The position numbers and the translations under genes are program-made. Shown here piece after piece: positions 26,901 to 34,892 of a DNA stretch of 64,000 nucleotides (positions are counted from its first letter, which is position 1; each line of letters begins with the position of its first letter). Source of the DNA: Mycolicibacterium crocinum (lineage in GTDB: Bacteria; Actinomycetota; Actinomycetes; Mycobacteriales; Mycobacteriaceae). Location: assembly GCF_022370635.2 (NCBI RefSeq), contig NZ_CP092362.2:5766001-5830000 (forward strand), given 5' to 3'. The notes beneath the pieces are model-generated. The model saw nothing but the letters and a program-made list of their open reading frames with translations, did no database searches and was not told the DNA's origin.

Positions 26901-27849
26901 ACACCAATACATCGCCGGGCGGCTCGGCCTCCAACTCGCGGACGGCGTCAACGATGGCTTCGGTCTGGTCGCGGACCTCGGTGCGGACGATCTCGTGGTC
27001 GGGATCGTCTGGGTCTTCGGAGCCGCCCCGGCGGCGACCTCCGGCTTCCGAATCATCGTCCACCACAGGTACTTCCAGGGGTCGATAGCGGATCTCCACC
27101 GGGTAGGTGCGTCCGGACACCTCGACGATCGGAGCGTCGTTGAAGTGCGCGGCGAACCGTTGCGGCTCGATGGTGGCCGAGGTGACGATCACCTTGAGAT
27201 CCGGCCTCCGGGGCAGCAGTTCACGCAGATAGCCCAGGAGGAAGTCGATGTTGAGGCTGCGTTCGTGCGCCTCGTCGAGGATCAGGGTGTCGTAGCGCAG
27301 CAGGCGCCGGTCGCGCTGGATCTCAGCGAGCAGGATGCCGTCGGTCATCAGCTTCACCAGGGTGCGGTCGCTGGCCTGGTCGGTGAAGCGGACGGTGTAG
27401 CCGATTGTTTCGCCCAGCGGGGTGCCCACCTCGTCGGCGATGCGCTGAGCCACCGTGCGCGCCGCCAGCCTGCGCGGTTGGGTGTGGCCGATGGTTCCGC
27501 GGATCCCGCGGCCCAGCTCGAGGCAGATCTTGGGCAGCTGGGTGGTCTTGCCCGAGCCGGTCTCGCCGGCGACCACCACGACCTGGTTGTCGGTGATGGC
27601 TTTGGCGATCTCGTCGCGGCGGTGACTGACCGGCAGATCGGGGTAGGTGATGACCGGCACCGCGGCTTCCCGGGTGGCGATCACGGCCTCGGCCGCCGCA
27701 ACCTGGTCGGCGATCTTCTGCACGGTCGCCGCGGACACCTCGCCGCGCAGGGATTTCAACCGCCGGCCCAGCCGGGCCGCGTCGCGGAAGGTCAGCCCGT
27801 CGAGGCGGTTGCGCAGCTGGCGCACCTGCTCGACGGAGACCTCGGACAC
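23911..27849 (-). CDS. hrpA: ATP-dependent RNA helicase HrpA
   Basis: A DEAH-box helicase of about 1312 residues, the length of full HrpA. Walker A GETGSGKTT (95-103), DEAH, SAT, and QRAGRSGRTAPG (motif VI) are all present. The winged-helix/HA2, OB and long DUF3418 C-terminal regions follow. HrpA acts in the cytosol in RNA processing and ribosome rescue. The frame is open to an ATG at 27918, but that overlaps the start of a divergent gene; the GTG used here begins the conserved VSEVSVEQVRQLRNRLDGLTF segment. True start unproven. Confidence 0.93.
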   Translation of the reverse strand: MSEVSVEQVRQLRNRLDGLTFRDAARLGRRLKSLRGEVSAATVQKIADQVAAAEAVIATREAAVPVITYPDLPVSHRRDEIAKAITDNQVVVVAGETGSGKTTQLPKICLELGRGIRGTIGHTQPRRLAARTVAQRIADEVGTPLGETIGYTVRFTDQASDRTLVKLMTDGILLAEIQRDRRLLRYDTLILDEAHERSLNIDFLLGYLRELLPRRPDLKVIVTSATIEPQRFAAHFNDAPIVEVSGRTYPVEIRYRPLEVPVVDDDSEAGGRRRGGSEDPDDPDHEIVRTEVRDQTEAIVDAVRELEAEPPGDVLVFLSGEREIRDTAEALRDLKNTEVLPLYARLPTAEQQRVFQPSRTGRRIVLATNVAETSLTVPGIRYVVDPGTARISRYSRRTKVQRLPIEPISQASAAQRAGRSGRTAPGVCIRLYSEEDFAGRPRYTDPEILRTNLAAVILQMAALQLGDIESFPFLDPPEQRSIRDGVQLLQELGAFDASGAITDIGRRLAQLPVDPRLARMIVQADTEGCVREVLVLAAALSIPDPRERPSDHEEAARQKHARFADEHSDFVSFLNLWRYLREERKARSGNAFRRMCREEFLHYLRIREWQDLTGQLRSIARDIGIRESDDPEPADPARVHAALVAGLLSHIGLREGDSREYTGARNSRFVLAPGSVLTKRPPRWLVVADLVETSRLYGRIAARVEPEMVERVAGHLVQRSYSEPHWDAKRGAVMAFERVTLYGLPLVPRRRVGYATVDPTASRELFIRHALVQGEWQTRHHFFADNARLRAELAELEERARRRDLLVDDDEIYAWYNSRIPPQVVSARHFDGWWKKQRHKTPDLLTFTRDDLLRVDDAAERPDNWQAGDLSLPLTYRFEPGAADDGVTVHIPVEVLARLGGDEFGWQVPALREELVTALIKSLPKDLRRNFVPAPDTARAVLADIQVGREPLLEALQRELHRRSGILVPITAFDLDKLPAHLRVTFAVEGPDGAEVARGKDLDVLQRQLAGSARKAVADAVASDLERKGLRAWPDDLDRLPAGVERTVGGHLVRGYPALVDAGTGVDVRVFATEAERDAAMRAGTRRLLRLAVPSPVKSVEKSLDPRTRLVLGANPDGSLAALLDDCADAAVDVLAAQPVWTKADFAALRDRVASALPSTTREIVSRVQKVLAAVHEVQLALPDKPPAAQADAVADIRAQLAGLVATPFVTSTGAGRLADLTRYLTAISRRLDRLSQAPQADRERMQRVHAVEDAYSELLHALSPTRAAASDVRDIGWQIEEFRVSLWAQQLGTPRPVSEQRIYRAIDAVLA

Positions 27850-27910
27850 TGGCGCCACAATAGCGCCGAGCGCCGCTGAGAGCGTGACGGAGTGCGTAGG
27901 CTCGATGGCA

Positions 27911-28054
27911 ATGACCATTTGGATCGTCGTGGGTGTGCTGCTGGTAGGCCTCGGAATCGTGGCCAGTCAGCTGTTTCGGCTCAAGGACTGGCTGAATAAG
28001 CCGGCCCCACCCAGCGAGTCACCCAGCGAGCATCCCGACGAACCCCAGACGTGA
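27911..28054 (+). CDS. Small single-pass membrane protein
   Basis: A 47-residue peptide: TIWIVVGVLLVGLGIVASQLF is one membrane helix, followed by RLKDWLNKP and a Pro/Ser/Glu-rich tail. An ATG six bases earlier is possible. It overlaps the phosphotransferase start by 4 bases (GTGA), the usual sign of a real coupled gene. No family recognised. The hrpA frame in the other direction reaches its start codon only if the longest hrpA start is used. Confidence 0.6.
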   Translation: MTIWIVVGVLLVGLGIVASQLFRLKDWLNKPAPPSESPSEHPDEPQT

Positions 28055-29010
28055 GCGACCTGCCCGCCGCGGTGCGGGCGATGGCCGAGCGTGGACCGCA
28101 GTGGGCGGCGTGGATCGACACGCTGCCCCGGCTCACCCGTGAGGTCGTCGCGCAGTGGCAACTTCGGCCCGACGGTCCGGCCGCCCACGGTTACTGCTCG
28201 CTGGTGCTGCCGGTCCGCGCGCCCGACGGTACGAGCGCCATGCTCAAGATCAGCTTCCCCGACGACGAATCCGAACACGAGCACCTGGCGTTGCGGCGCT
28301 GGGGCGGCGACGGCGCGGTCAAGCTGCTCAGCGCCGACCCGCATCGTCGCGCCCTTCTCCTCGAGCGGCTCGCCGGCGAAGACCTGACCTCTGTCACCGA
28401 TGTCGAGGCCTGCCAGATCGTCGCGGGCCTGTACCGGCACATCCACGTCCCGGCCATGCCGCAGCTGCGAACGCTGACGCTGTATCTCGACCGGTGGGCC
28501 GCCGAACTCGCCGATCTGCCGCGCCGCGCGCCGATCCCGCACCGGCTGGTCGAACAGGCGCTGAGCCTGTGCGCCGACCTGACCACCGACCCGGCGACCA
28601 CTGCACGGGTCATCCATGGCGATCTGCACTACGCCAACGTGCTCGCCGGTGACCGCCGGCCCTGGCTGGTCATCGACCCCAAGCCGGTCAACGGCGACCC
28701 GGCCTACGAGATCGCCCCGATGCTGTGGAATCGCTTCGACCAACTCGCCGGTGACGTCAGGGACGGTGTGCGACGGCGGTTCTACACCCTGGTCGACGCC
28801 GCCGGATTCGACGAGGACCGCGCGCGAGCTTGGGTGATCGTGCGGATGGTGCTCAATGCGATGTGGGCGGTGCACGATGCGGCGGGCTGGGGGTACCGCC
28901 CAGCCGAAGGCGAGGGGGAGAGCGAAGCGACTCGGGGAATCAGGTGGGGCCTGCCCGAGCCGGACTGGCTGACCACCTGCATCGCCGTCGCCAAGGCCGT
29001 GCAGGACTGA
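28051..29010 (+). CDS. Aminoglycoside phosphotransferase-family protein (streptomycin 6-kinase-like)
   Basis: A 319-residue APH-fold kinase starting with GTG. It has SAMLKISFPDDESEHEHLALR (ATP-binding Lys and the Glu helix), the catalytic loop VIHGDLHYANVL at about residue 187, and the metal motif VIDPKPVNGDPAYEIAP. This combination matches the streptomycin 6-kinase (APH(6)/HPK) group. Many chromosomal actinobacterial members have unknown natural substrates, so resistance should not be assumed. Coupled to the small membrane protein. Confidence 0.88.
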   Translation: MSDLPAAVRAMAERGPQWAAWIDTLPRLTREVVAQWQLRPDGPAAHGYCSLVLPVRAPDGTSAMLKISFPDDESEHEHLALRRWGGDGAVKLLSADPHRRALLLERLAGEDLTSVTDVEACQIVAGLYRHIHVPAMPQLRTLTLYLDRWAAELADLPRRAPIPHRLVEQALSLCADLTTDPATTARVIHGDLHYANVLAGDRRPWLVIDPKPVNGDPAYEIAPMLWNRFDQLAGDVRDGVRRRFYTLVDAAGFDEDRARAWVIVRMVLNAMWAVHDAAGWGYRPAEGEGESEATRGIRWGLPEPDWLTTCIAVAKAVQD

Positions 29011-29029
29011 AAGCCAAGGGCCACAACGA

Positions 29030-29776
29030 CTATCGAGGCGGGTCGCCGCGCCACATGAAGCTGTTGACGTACTTGCCCATGTCCTTGGCGATGTCGAGGT
29101 TCGCCGGTGACGGCGGCCCCGGCCCGTCGTCGGGCCCGAACTGGTGGAACGGCCCCACCGCACCGGCCACCAGGGCGAGGTCGTTCTTCACCGCGACGAT
29201 GAGGATGATGCGCAGATGCTGGGCGTCGGTCGTGGTGCCCTTCGGCCAGTCGTCGTCGACCTCGCCGTAGCCCGGCTCGTAACCCAGGATCGCGTTGGGC
29301 AGCTCATAGGACGTCACCGCGTCCGGAAACATCTGACCCTTCAGGTCGGCGGCCACCTGGCGCGCGTCGCGACCCCTGGCCGGCTCGCTGAACAACCGCA
29401 GCGTCCCCCCGTCGCCGATGTTCAGTTCGGCTCGAACACCGTTGGGTTCGGTGGTGACGTCGTAGGCGGTTCCGGACGCGGGATACGACACCGAGAACGA
29501 CCCGTCCTGGGCGAAGAAGCGTGGGTTGATCGCCACCGGCAGCCCCGTCGGCGGGCGGCCGCAGTCGGGTGGGCAGTGGTATGTGGTCGAGGTCGGCGTG
29601 ATGCGGGTAGCCAGCACGCTCAGCCCCATCATCGCCGCCACCAACAGGATTACCCAGAGGCCGATGGTGACGAAGTAGGCCGGACCGCGCTCTCGCCGGG
29701 CGCGGTAGTCGCCCGCAGGCACCGCGTAGCCGGTGAACGAGTCGGCGCCGTCCGATGTTGTCGTCATATCGCTCAT
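29030..29776 (-). CDS. Single-pass membrane protein, partner of the S53 peptidase
   Basis: A 248-residue protein with a cytoplasmic N-terminus, one membrane helix (YFVTIGLWVILLVAAMMGLSV, near 35-56) and an exported domain starting with TYHCPPDCGRP, a close Cys pair. The rest (FFAQDGSFSVSYPASGTAYDV) looks like a beta-rich mycobacterial surface domain. Family unknown. Its ATG overlaps the S53 peptidase stop by 4 bases, so the two are co-produced and may interact outside the membrane. Confidence 0.78.
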   Translation of the reverse strand: MSDMTTTSDGADSFTGYAVPAGDYRARRERGPAYFVTIGLWVILLVAAMMGLSVLATRITPTSTTYHCPPDCGRPPTGLPVAINPRFFAQDGSFSVSYPASGTAYDVTTEPNGVRAELNIGDGGTLRLFSEPARGRDARQVAADLKGQMFPDAVTSYELPNAILGYEPGYGEVDDDWPKGTTTDAQHLRIILIVAVKNDLALVAGAVGPFHQFGPDDGPGPPSPANLDIAKDMGKYVNSFMWRGDPPR

Positions 29777-31386
29777 CGGCGCAGCGACTTCAGGACGAGG
29801 AGGGCCTTGATCAGGTTGTCGACGTTGGGCGTCCCCAGCCCGGTGATCATGTCGTAGCCGACCATGACCGGCGTCACCGCGTTGGCACCGAGGAAGATGT
29901 CCCGGAAGGCGGGTACCTCGGCGCCGCCGGCGATCTCGTAGAGCAGCGGGTTGAAATCGCCGAGCTGACCCAGTCCGCGCGCGGTCAGGAATTGGTTCAT
30001 CACCGCGGCCATCCCGGCCCAGATCGGCGCGGCCTGCGAGGTGCCGCCGCCGACGAGTACCTGTCCGTTGAACACGAACTTCACGCCGGTGAAGGGATCG
30101 GCCACCGCGGCGATGTCGGGCACCAGTCGCTTGTCGTGCGGTCCGGCCCGCGTTCCGGTGTCCTGCCACGACGGACGGGCGAACAACACTGACGCGCCGC
30201 CGCCGCTGCCCTGCGTCAATGGAACGTCGTACCAACCTTGTTCGGCCAACCACCGGCCCTGAGAGTCGGTCGACAACGTCGTGCCGCCGACGCCGGTCAC
30301 CTCCGGCAGTGAGGCCATCACGTCGACGCCGTAGTCGTCCGGACTCGGCGGATCCGACCAGGTTTTGCCGCCCTTGCATTCCAGGCCGGCCAGATCGCCG
30401 CTGGCGACGAAGGTCGTCGTCCCATTGCGTTGTGCGCGGGCCAGCGCCGAACGCACGGGCGCGAGATCCGCGCGAGAGAGCAGCCGATCGCAGCCCCAAC
30501 CGATCGAAAAGCTCCACACCGCACCGGGATACCGGCGGTCGACGTCCTCCATCAGCTTGCCGAGCTTCACGTAGGTCGCGTCGCCTTCGGCGGTGGGGCG
30601 GGCGTTGACCAGAACGATCTTCGCCGACGGCGCGATCGCGTGGACGAACTGGACGTCCATGGTTGCCTCGCCTCGCCGGTCGGGCGGCATACCGCCCATC
30701 ACCTCCAGGCTGAACGGCGGCAGCGAGAACCACTCGGAGAACTTGTCCAGGTCGCGCTGATCGACGCCGTCGAAGGTGAAGACCACGACGGTCTGTCTTT
30801 TTCCGGTGTAGCCGGCCGACGTCAGCGAGGTGAGGTTGTAGGCGGTGAGTAACTCGGTGGGCGCGAGCCCCGCGTTGGGCACGTCCAAGGGCGGGGTCGG
30901 CGGGAGGCCTTCATGAGACGGCGTGTAACCCAGAATCCGCCCCAGCTCGCTGACTTCGCCGCTCAGCTGTTGCGGGACAACGGGCTGCTGCGGCGAGGCG
31001 TAGAACACCACCCCGTTCGTGCGGCGGTAGTCGTGGACCACGACGTCGAGCGCGCGGGCCATCGCGCGGGGCGCACCCTCCACGACCGCCCAGGCGTCGC
31101 CCTCACGCCACTGCACCGACAACCCGTGCGAGCCGGCCCACTCGGTCAGCGCCGCCGGCTGGGCGGCGTCCCGCAGTTCGGCGGTCAGTTGCACGCGCTG
31201 GGTGCGCGCGGGCCCGAGGTCGACGGCCTGGGCCAGTAACCGGGCGAACGGCCCGGCGATCAGGTTGTAGGGCAGCGACGGTGTCGGGCGGTCCGCGGTG
31301 AACACCACCATGACCACGGCCACCGTCACCAGAAACGGTGCCAGCGGTCGCCCCCGGCGACGCCGTTGCCACAAGCGTCTGAGCAT
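29773..31386 (-). CDS. Membrane-anchored S53 (sedolisin/kumamolisin) peptidase
   Basis: A 537-residue serine-carboxyl peptidase. After an arginine-rich start comes a membrane anchor or signal (LAPFLVTVAVVMVVF, 15-30), a pro-domain-like segment, then the catalytic domain. Catalytic Glu240 and Asp244 lie in RRGEATMDVQF, the oxyanion Asp331 in VASGDLAG, and the nucleophile Ser450 in GGTSQAAP. FRDIFLG and GTPNVDNLI near the end form the calcium site. S53 enzymes are normally secreted and acid-active; the anchor and the coupled membrane partner suggest cell-envelope work. The ATG at 31386 is chosen over 31446 as it begins the anchor. Confidence 0.88.
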   Translation of the reverse strand: MLRRLWQRRRRGRPLAPFLVTVAVVMVVFTADRPTPSLPYNLIAGPFARLLAQAVDLGPARTQRVQLTAELRDAAQPAALTEWAGSHGLSVQWREGDAWAVVEGAPRAMARALDVVVHDYRRTNGVVFYASPQQPVVPQQLSGEVSELGRILGYTPSHEGLPPTPPLDVPNAGLAPTELLTAYNLTSLTSAGYTGKRQTVVVFTFDGVDQRDLDKFSEWFSLPPFSLEVMGGMPPDRRGEATMDVQFVHAIAPSAKIVLVNARPTAEGDATYVKLGKLMEDVDRRYPGAVWSFSIGWGCDRLLSRADLAPVRSALARAQRNGTTTFVASGDLAGLECKGGKTWSDPPSPDDYGVDVMASLPEVTGVGGTTLSTDSQGRWLAEQGWYDVPLTQGSGGGASVLFARPSWQDTGTRAGPHDKRLVPDIAAVADPFTGVKFVFNGQVLVGGGTSQAAPIWAGMAAVMNQFLTARGLGQLGDFNPLLYEIAGGAEVPAFRDIFLGANAVTPVMVGYDMITGLGTPNVDNLIKALLVLKSLRR

Positions 31387-31555
31387 CACGCAAACGATCC
31401 CACACTGATGCGGGGTCACAGGGCAGGACGCGGTGGCAATCGACATCGACGACCTGCCGGTGGTTCAGCGTCGAGCGGGATAACGCTCTCGTTCGCCGCC
31501 GCGATGAACTGGGTATCCGAACTTCACTTGAGGTTTGTCGTCGAGGAGGTGGACG

Positions 31556-31816
31556 GTGAAGAAACTCGGTTCACTGGTGGTCTGCGCGATCACCGCTATG
31601 GGTATCGGCGTCATCAGCGCGCCCGCGGCACAGGCGGGATGCCAGGGCCTGTGGACGCCGTGGGGCGGCGGTCAGCGTTGTGACGACCCGATCGATACCA
31701 ATGGCTTCTTCCAGCGCTGCGACACCGGCGGCGCCTTCGGTTTCAGCACACCCCCGCAGTGCTATCAGGTCGATGCGAACAACCTGGGCAACAACCAGCC
31801 GTGGATCGGCCCCTGA
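31556..31816 (+). CDS. Small secreted four-cysteine protein
   Basis: An 86-residue precursor from a GTG with GAGGAGG ahead. The signal peptide (KKLGSLVVCAITAMG to AAQA, 27 residues) is followed by a 59-residue mature part with four Cys (GCQG, QRCDD, QRCDT, QCYQ), rich in Gly, Trp and Pro. Two disulfides are likely. No known family. It stands alone between the S53 peptidase operon and the SGNH gene, ending 3 bases from the latter's end. Confidence 0.75.
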   Translation: MKKLGSLVVCAITAMGIGVISAPAAQAGCQGLWTPWGGGQRCDDPIDTNGFFQRCDTGGAFGFSTPPQCYQVDANNLGNNQPWIGP

Positions 31817-31819
31817 TCC

Positions 31820-32536
31820 TCACAGCGGGATGGCCAGCTGGCTCCGGATGAGCGGGGCGATCTTCTCCGCCATGTAGGCGTGGCCGGCATCGGTGGGATG
31901 CACACCGTCCGGACCGATGAGTTCGGGGTGTCCGACGAACCAGCCTTCGGCCAGCGGGTCGATGAAGACGGCGCCCACGGTTCTGGCCTGGGTGCGCAGG
32001 TTGTCACGCAGGGCCAGCACCTCGGCCGGTGGGTCGGCGGTCGGCCACGGCGGCCCGATCACGAGCACCTTGGCCTTGGGCGCTACCCGGCGGACGATCT
32101 GGAAGGTCTCCCCGACCAGGACCGGGTACTTCTGCATGTCGACAGGCTGGTCGTTGCGGGAGCCGAAGAACACAACGAGGGCGTCGTCGCGGTCGACGGC
32201 TCGCACGGTGAGGTCCTCGAACAGGCTGCCCTGGTTGCCGCGGATCCCGTAACCGGCACCGCCCTCGGCGGCCACGTCGGCGTCGACCCGGGCACCCTGA
32301 CTGGCGAGCATCAGCCAGGCGCGCGACGTCCACGACTGCGGACCCTCGCCACCCTCGTCAGTGCCCGTCGTGTACGAATCACCGATCACCGCGATACGGC
32401 TGAAACCCGAACCGCGATTTGCCAATTGGTAACCGACGGCCGGATGCGAATTGCCGACGACAGCGGCGAGCACCGCGACTGCCGACAGGCCCGTCGTGAC
32501 GACGCGCACAAGTCCTTCCCTGCGGATCACTGACAC
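31820..32536 (-). CDS. Exported SGNH/GDSL-type hydrolase
   Basis: A 238-residue esterase-like protein with an N-terminal signal or anchor (VVTTGLSAVAVLAAVVGNS). Block I is VIGDSYTTG with the nucleophile Ser, block III the Asn in FGSRNDQ, and block V the DxxH in GPDGVHPTDAGH. Substrates could be acetylated or acylated cell-wall glycans or lipids. It lies 75 bases downstream of an acyltransferase-3 gene on the same strand; acyltransferase/SGNH pairs commonly handle O-acylation of surface glycans. Confidence 0.87.
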   Translation of the reverse strand: MSVIRREGLVRVVTTGLSAVAVLAAVVGNSHPAVGYQLANRGSGFSRIAVIGDSYTTGTDEGGEGPQSWTSRAWLMLASQGARVDADVAAEGGAGYGIRGNQGSLFEDLTVRAVDRDDALVVFFGSRNDQPVDMQKYPVLVGETFQIVRRVAPKAKVLVIGPPWPTADPPAEVLALRDNLRTQARTVGAVFIDPLAEGWFVGHPELIGPDGVHPTDAGHAYMAEKIAPLIRSQLAIPL

Positions 32537-32611
32537 CCCACTGAGTTTCGCCCGACGCAGGCAGCCTACTGCCTCCGAAGGTGTTGTCGCCCATCGATGC
32601 TGGGTTCGTTA

Positions 32612-33859
32612 CTACCCGGCCCGAGCCGACGACTGCGGCGGCCGGGAATCTCGGGCCTGTTCGATCGAGGTGAGCCGGCCGCCTTCCGCCCCCGGCGGGC
32701 CGGTGTGCTTGTCGTGCTTGACGTCCCGGAAATCGACCATCCGGCGCATCCAGCGCCGGGCCGGTTCCTCGACCCAGTGATAGAGCGCCATCGCGCCGAG
32801 AACCGCGGCGATGATCAATCCGACGACGACCACCTTCTGTACTGACTTCGGCAGGTCGATCTGATACTCCTGAACCGCCCAGTTCCATGAGGTGTGCACG
32901 ATCTCGTGAACCATGTAGAGGCTGAAGGAGATCTGGCCGCCGTACACCAGCAGCCGGGTGGACAGCAGGGCCGGAAGCGTGCCGACGCCGATCGCGAGCG
33001 TGACGACCAGGGGCATGAACAGCACGTCCACCAGGCCGCCGGGGTCGATCATCCCGGCGACCGGGTTCGCGTCGTAGTAGTAGAGGATGCCGACCATCGC
33101 AGCGGTCAGCAGCACCGCGGCGATGCCCGAGATGTGCTGGCCGCGCCGGCCGATCTGAAGGCGCCGCACCGCGGCACACGCCAGCGCGCCGGCCAGGAAC
33201 TGGGCGACGATGCGCGGCAGCCAGCTCCACGGGGTGTAAAAGTGACCGCTGGCCAGCAGCAGCAGGGTCGGCGGCAGCGCGGCGATGAACGCCAGCAGCA
33301 GCAGCGTGCGCGCCCGGGTGACCCGCGCCATCCGGAAGATCACCAGGATGATCCCGCCGAACAGCAGGTACGCCAACCATTCCGCGCTGATGGACCAGGC
33401 CGGGCCGTCCCAGCTGGTGCCGTCGAAGAACGGTTCGAACCACAGTTGCACCATGAACAGCTGGCGCACGTAGCTGATCGCGGTGAGCTTCTCGACGGCC
33501 GGCGAGGGTGTGGCGCCGAAGTGCAGCGTGAAGATGATCCACGCGGCCGCGATGTGCATGGTCACCAGGTACACCGGCCACACCCGGGACAGCCGCAGCC
33601 ACAGGAAATGCACAGTGGCCCGGGGCGAGAAGTGCGACCCCATCCGGTCGAGATAGTTCCAGGTGAGCACGAATCCGCTGAGGATGAAGAACAGGTCGAC
33701 ACCCTGCGCGCCAGCGTTGAGCAGCGGCGCCAGATCATCCTTGAGGCGTGGGGATGCTTCCCAGATCAGCGGGCGGAAGTGGAACAGCACGACCCACATG
33801 GCGGCGACGATGCGAAGACCGGTCAGCGCCTTGATCTCTCCGGTTCGCACAACACCCAT
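32612..33859 (-). CDS. Acyltransferase-3 family membrane protein
   Basis: A 415-residue protein with about ten membrane helices. The family opening is present: IKALTGLRIVAAMWVVLFHF (His in the R/H motif) and later FFILSGFVLTWNYLDR. SAEWLAYLLFGG and FSLYMVHEIVH are also typical. These enzymes move acyl groups from the cytosol to exported glycans or lipids. The polar C-terminal tail is short and the SGNH domain is absent, which fits the separate exported SGNH gene next door. The 246-base gap upstream holds no other gene. Confidence 0.9.
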   Translation of the reverse strand: MGVVRTGEIKALTGLRIVAAMWVVLFHFRPLIWEASPRLKDDLAPLLNAGAQGVDLFFILSGFVLTWNYLDRMGSHFSPRATVHFLWLRLSRVWPVYLVTMHIAAAWIIFTLHFGATPSPAVEKLTAISYVRQLFMVQLWFEPFFDGTSWDGPAWSISAEWLAYLLFGGIILVIFRMARVTRARTLLLLAFIAALPPTLLLLASGHFYTPWSWLPRIVAQFLAGALACAAVRRLQIGRRGQHISGIAAVLLTAAMVGILYYYDANPVAGMIDPGGLVDVLFMPLVVTLAIGVGTLPALLSTRLLVYGGQISFSLYMVHEIVHTSWNWAVQEYQIDLPKSVQKVVVVGLIIAAVLGAMALYHWVEEPARRWMRRMVDFRDVKHDKHTGPPGAEGGRLTSIEQARDSRPPQSSARAG

Positions 33860-34105
33860 TTCCGACTCTTGCTTTACGTTTCGACGTCATTTCGTCACAC
33901 GGGTCGGACCCCGCCGCACCAGGATCATGGCCCCGGTGACCCATGGCAGCGTATCAGCGTGGTAGCTGCCGCTCCGGGTTCGCAATGCTGTGGGATTGCT
34001 GGGCAGCGCCCTGCCAGCCGTTTGCCGAGGTGTGATCCTGACTACATCGAGCAGGTAGCCAGGCTGTTGACGAGGCGGCAAATTTGCGCCCCGGACCTGC
34101 CCCGA

Positions 34106-34867
34106 TCAAGTCGCGGCCCAGCCCCCGTCGACGCTCAGAATGGTTCCGTGGATGTTGGCGGCGTCGTCGCTGACCAAGAACACCACCGCGGCCGCGATCT
34201 CCTCGGGAGTGCTCACCCGCCGCGACGGCAGTCGGCTCAACGTCGGTGCGATGTGATCGGCGAACTCGACCTGCCGCTCGGTGCCGATCGGTCCTGGGGC
34301 CACGGCGTTGACCCGCACGCCATGCGGGCCGTACTCGTCGGCCCAGGACTGGGTGAACGAATGGATCGCGGCTTTGTTGGCGCTGTAGACCGCCGATCCG
34401 CTGGATCCGCGCAGACCGGTGATCGAGCCGATGTTGACGATGGCGCCGCCGCCGTGGTCGACCATCCGCGGGGCCAGCACACCGGTGAGCAGGAACGGCG
34501 CGAATACGTTGACGCCGAACACATCTCGCAGCTCCTGCTCGCTGACGTCGGCGGTCGGGGTGGGCATCAGCAAGGTGGCCGCGTTGTTCACCAGGATGTC
34601 GAGGCCGCCCGCCGCCTCAGTGGCCGCATCGGCCAGTCGGCGGGCCGCATCGCCGCCGACCCCCAGGTCAGCGGCGACGAAGGCGGCGTCGCCACCGGCC
34701 GACCGGATATCGGTGACGACGACCTCACCCCGGATTGCGTCCCGGCCACTGACCACGACGACGGCACCCTCGGCCGCCAGGGCCTTGGCGATGGCGACGC
34801 CGAGGCCGCCTGTGGAACCGGTGACAAGTGCTCTGCGCCCGGCCAACCGGGTATCTTTTGGACTCAT
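34106..34867 (-). CDS. Short-chain dehydrogenase/reductase
   Basis: A 253-residue classical SDR. TGSTGGLGVA binds the NAD(P) phosphate, NNAATL follows, IVNIGSITG carries the catalytic Ser, and YSANKA holds Tyr-x-x-x-Lys. The C-terminal GGWAAT is typical. Substrate unknown. The ATG lies inside a perfect 16-base palindrome shared with the divergent TetR gene, so it is almost surely that regulator's target. Confidence 0.92.
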   Translation of the reverse strand: MSPKDTRLAGRRALVTGSTGGLGVAIAKALAAEGAVVVVSGRDAIRGEVVVTDIRSAGGDAAFVAADLGVGGDAARRLADAATEAAGGLDILVNNAATLLMPTPTADVSEQELRDVFGVNVFAPFLLTGVLAPRMVDHGGGAIVNIGSITGLRGSSGSAVYSANKAAIHSFTQSWADEYGPHGVRVNAVAPGPIGTERQVEFADHIAPTLSRLPSRRVSTPEEIAAAVVFLVSDDAANIHGTILSVDGGWAAT

Positions 34868-34874
34868 GAGTCCA
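34859..34874. promoter_or_regulatory. Palindromic operator 1 at the SDR start
   Basis: TGGACTCATGAGTCCA, a perfect 16-base palindrome covering the SDR start codon. Its TGGAC/GTCCA arms recur in operator 2, 35 bases away centre to centre. Confidence 0.75.
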
Positions 34875-34892
34875 TATGGTTCGCCTCTGAAA

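Noticed and set aside
28051-29010. Acquired streptomycin resistance gene
   Set aside because: The kinase motifs fit the APH family, but codon usage and setting look chromosomal and no mobile element is near, so resistance is not claimed.
33860-34105. Possible small gene in the gap between acyltransferase and SDR
   Set aside because: No open frame there has a ribosome site, coupling or recognisable composition; I see only likely promoter sequence.
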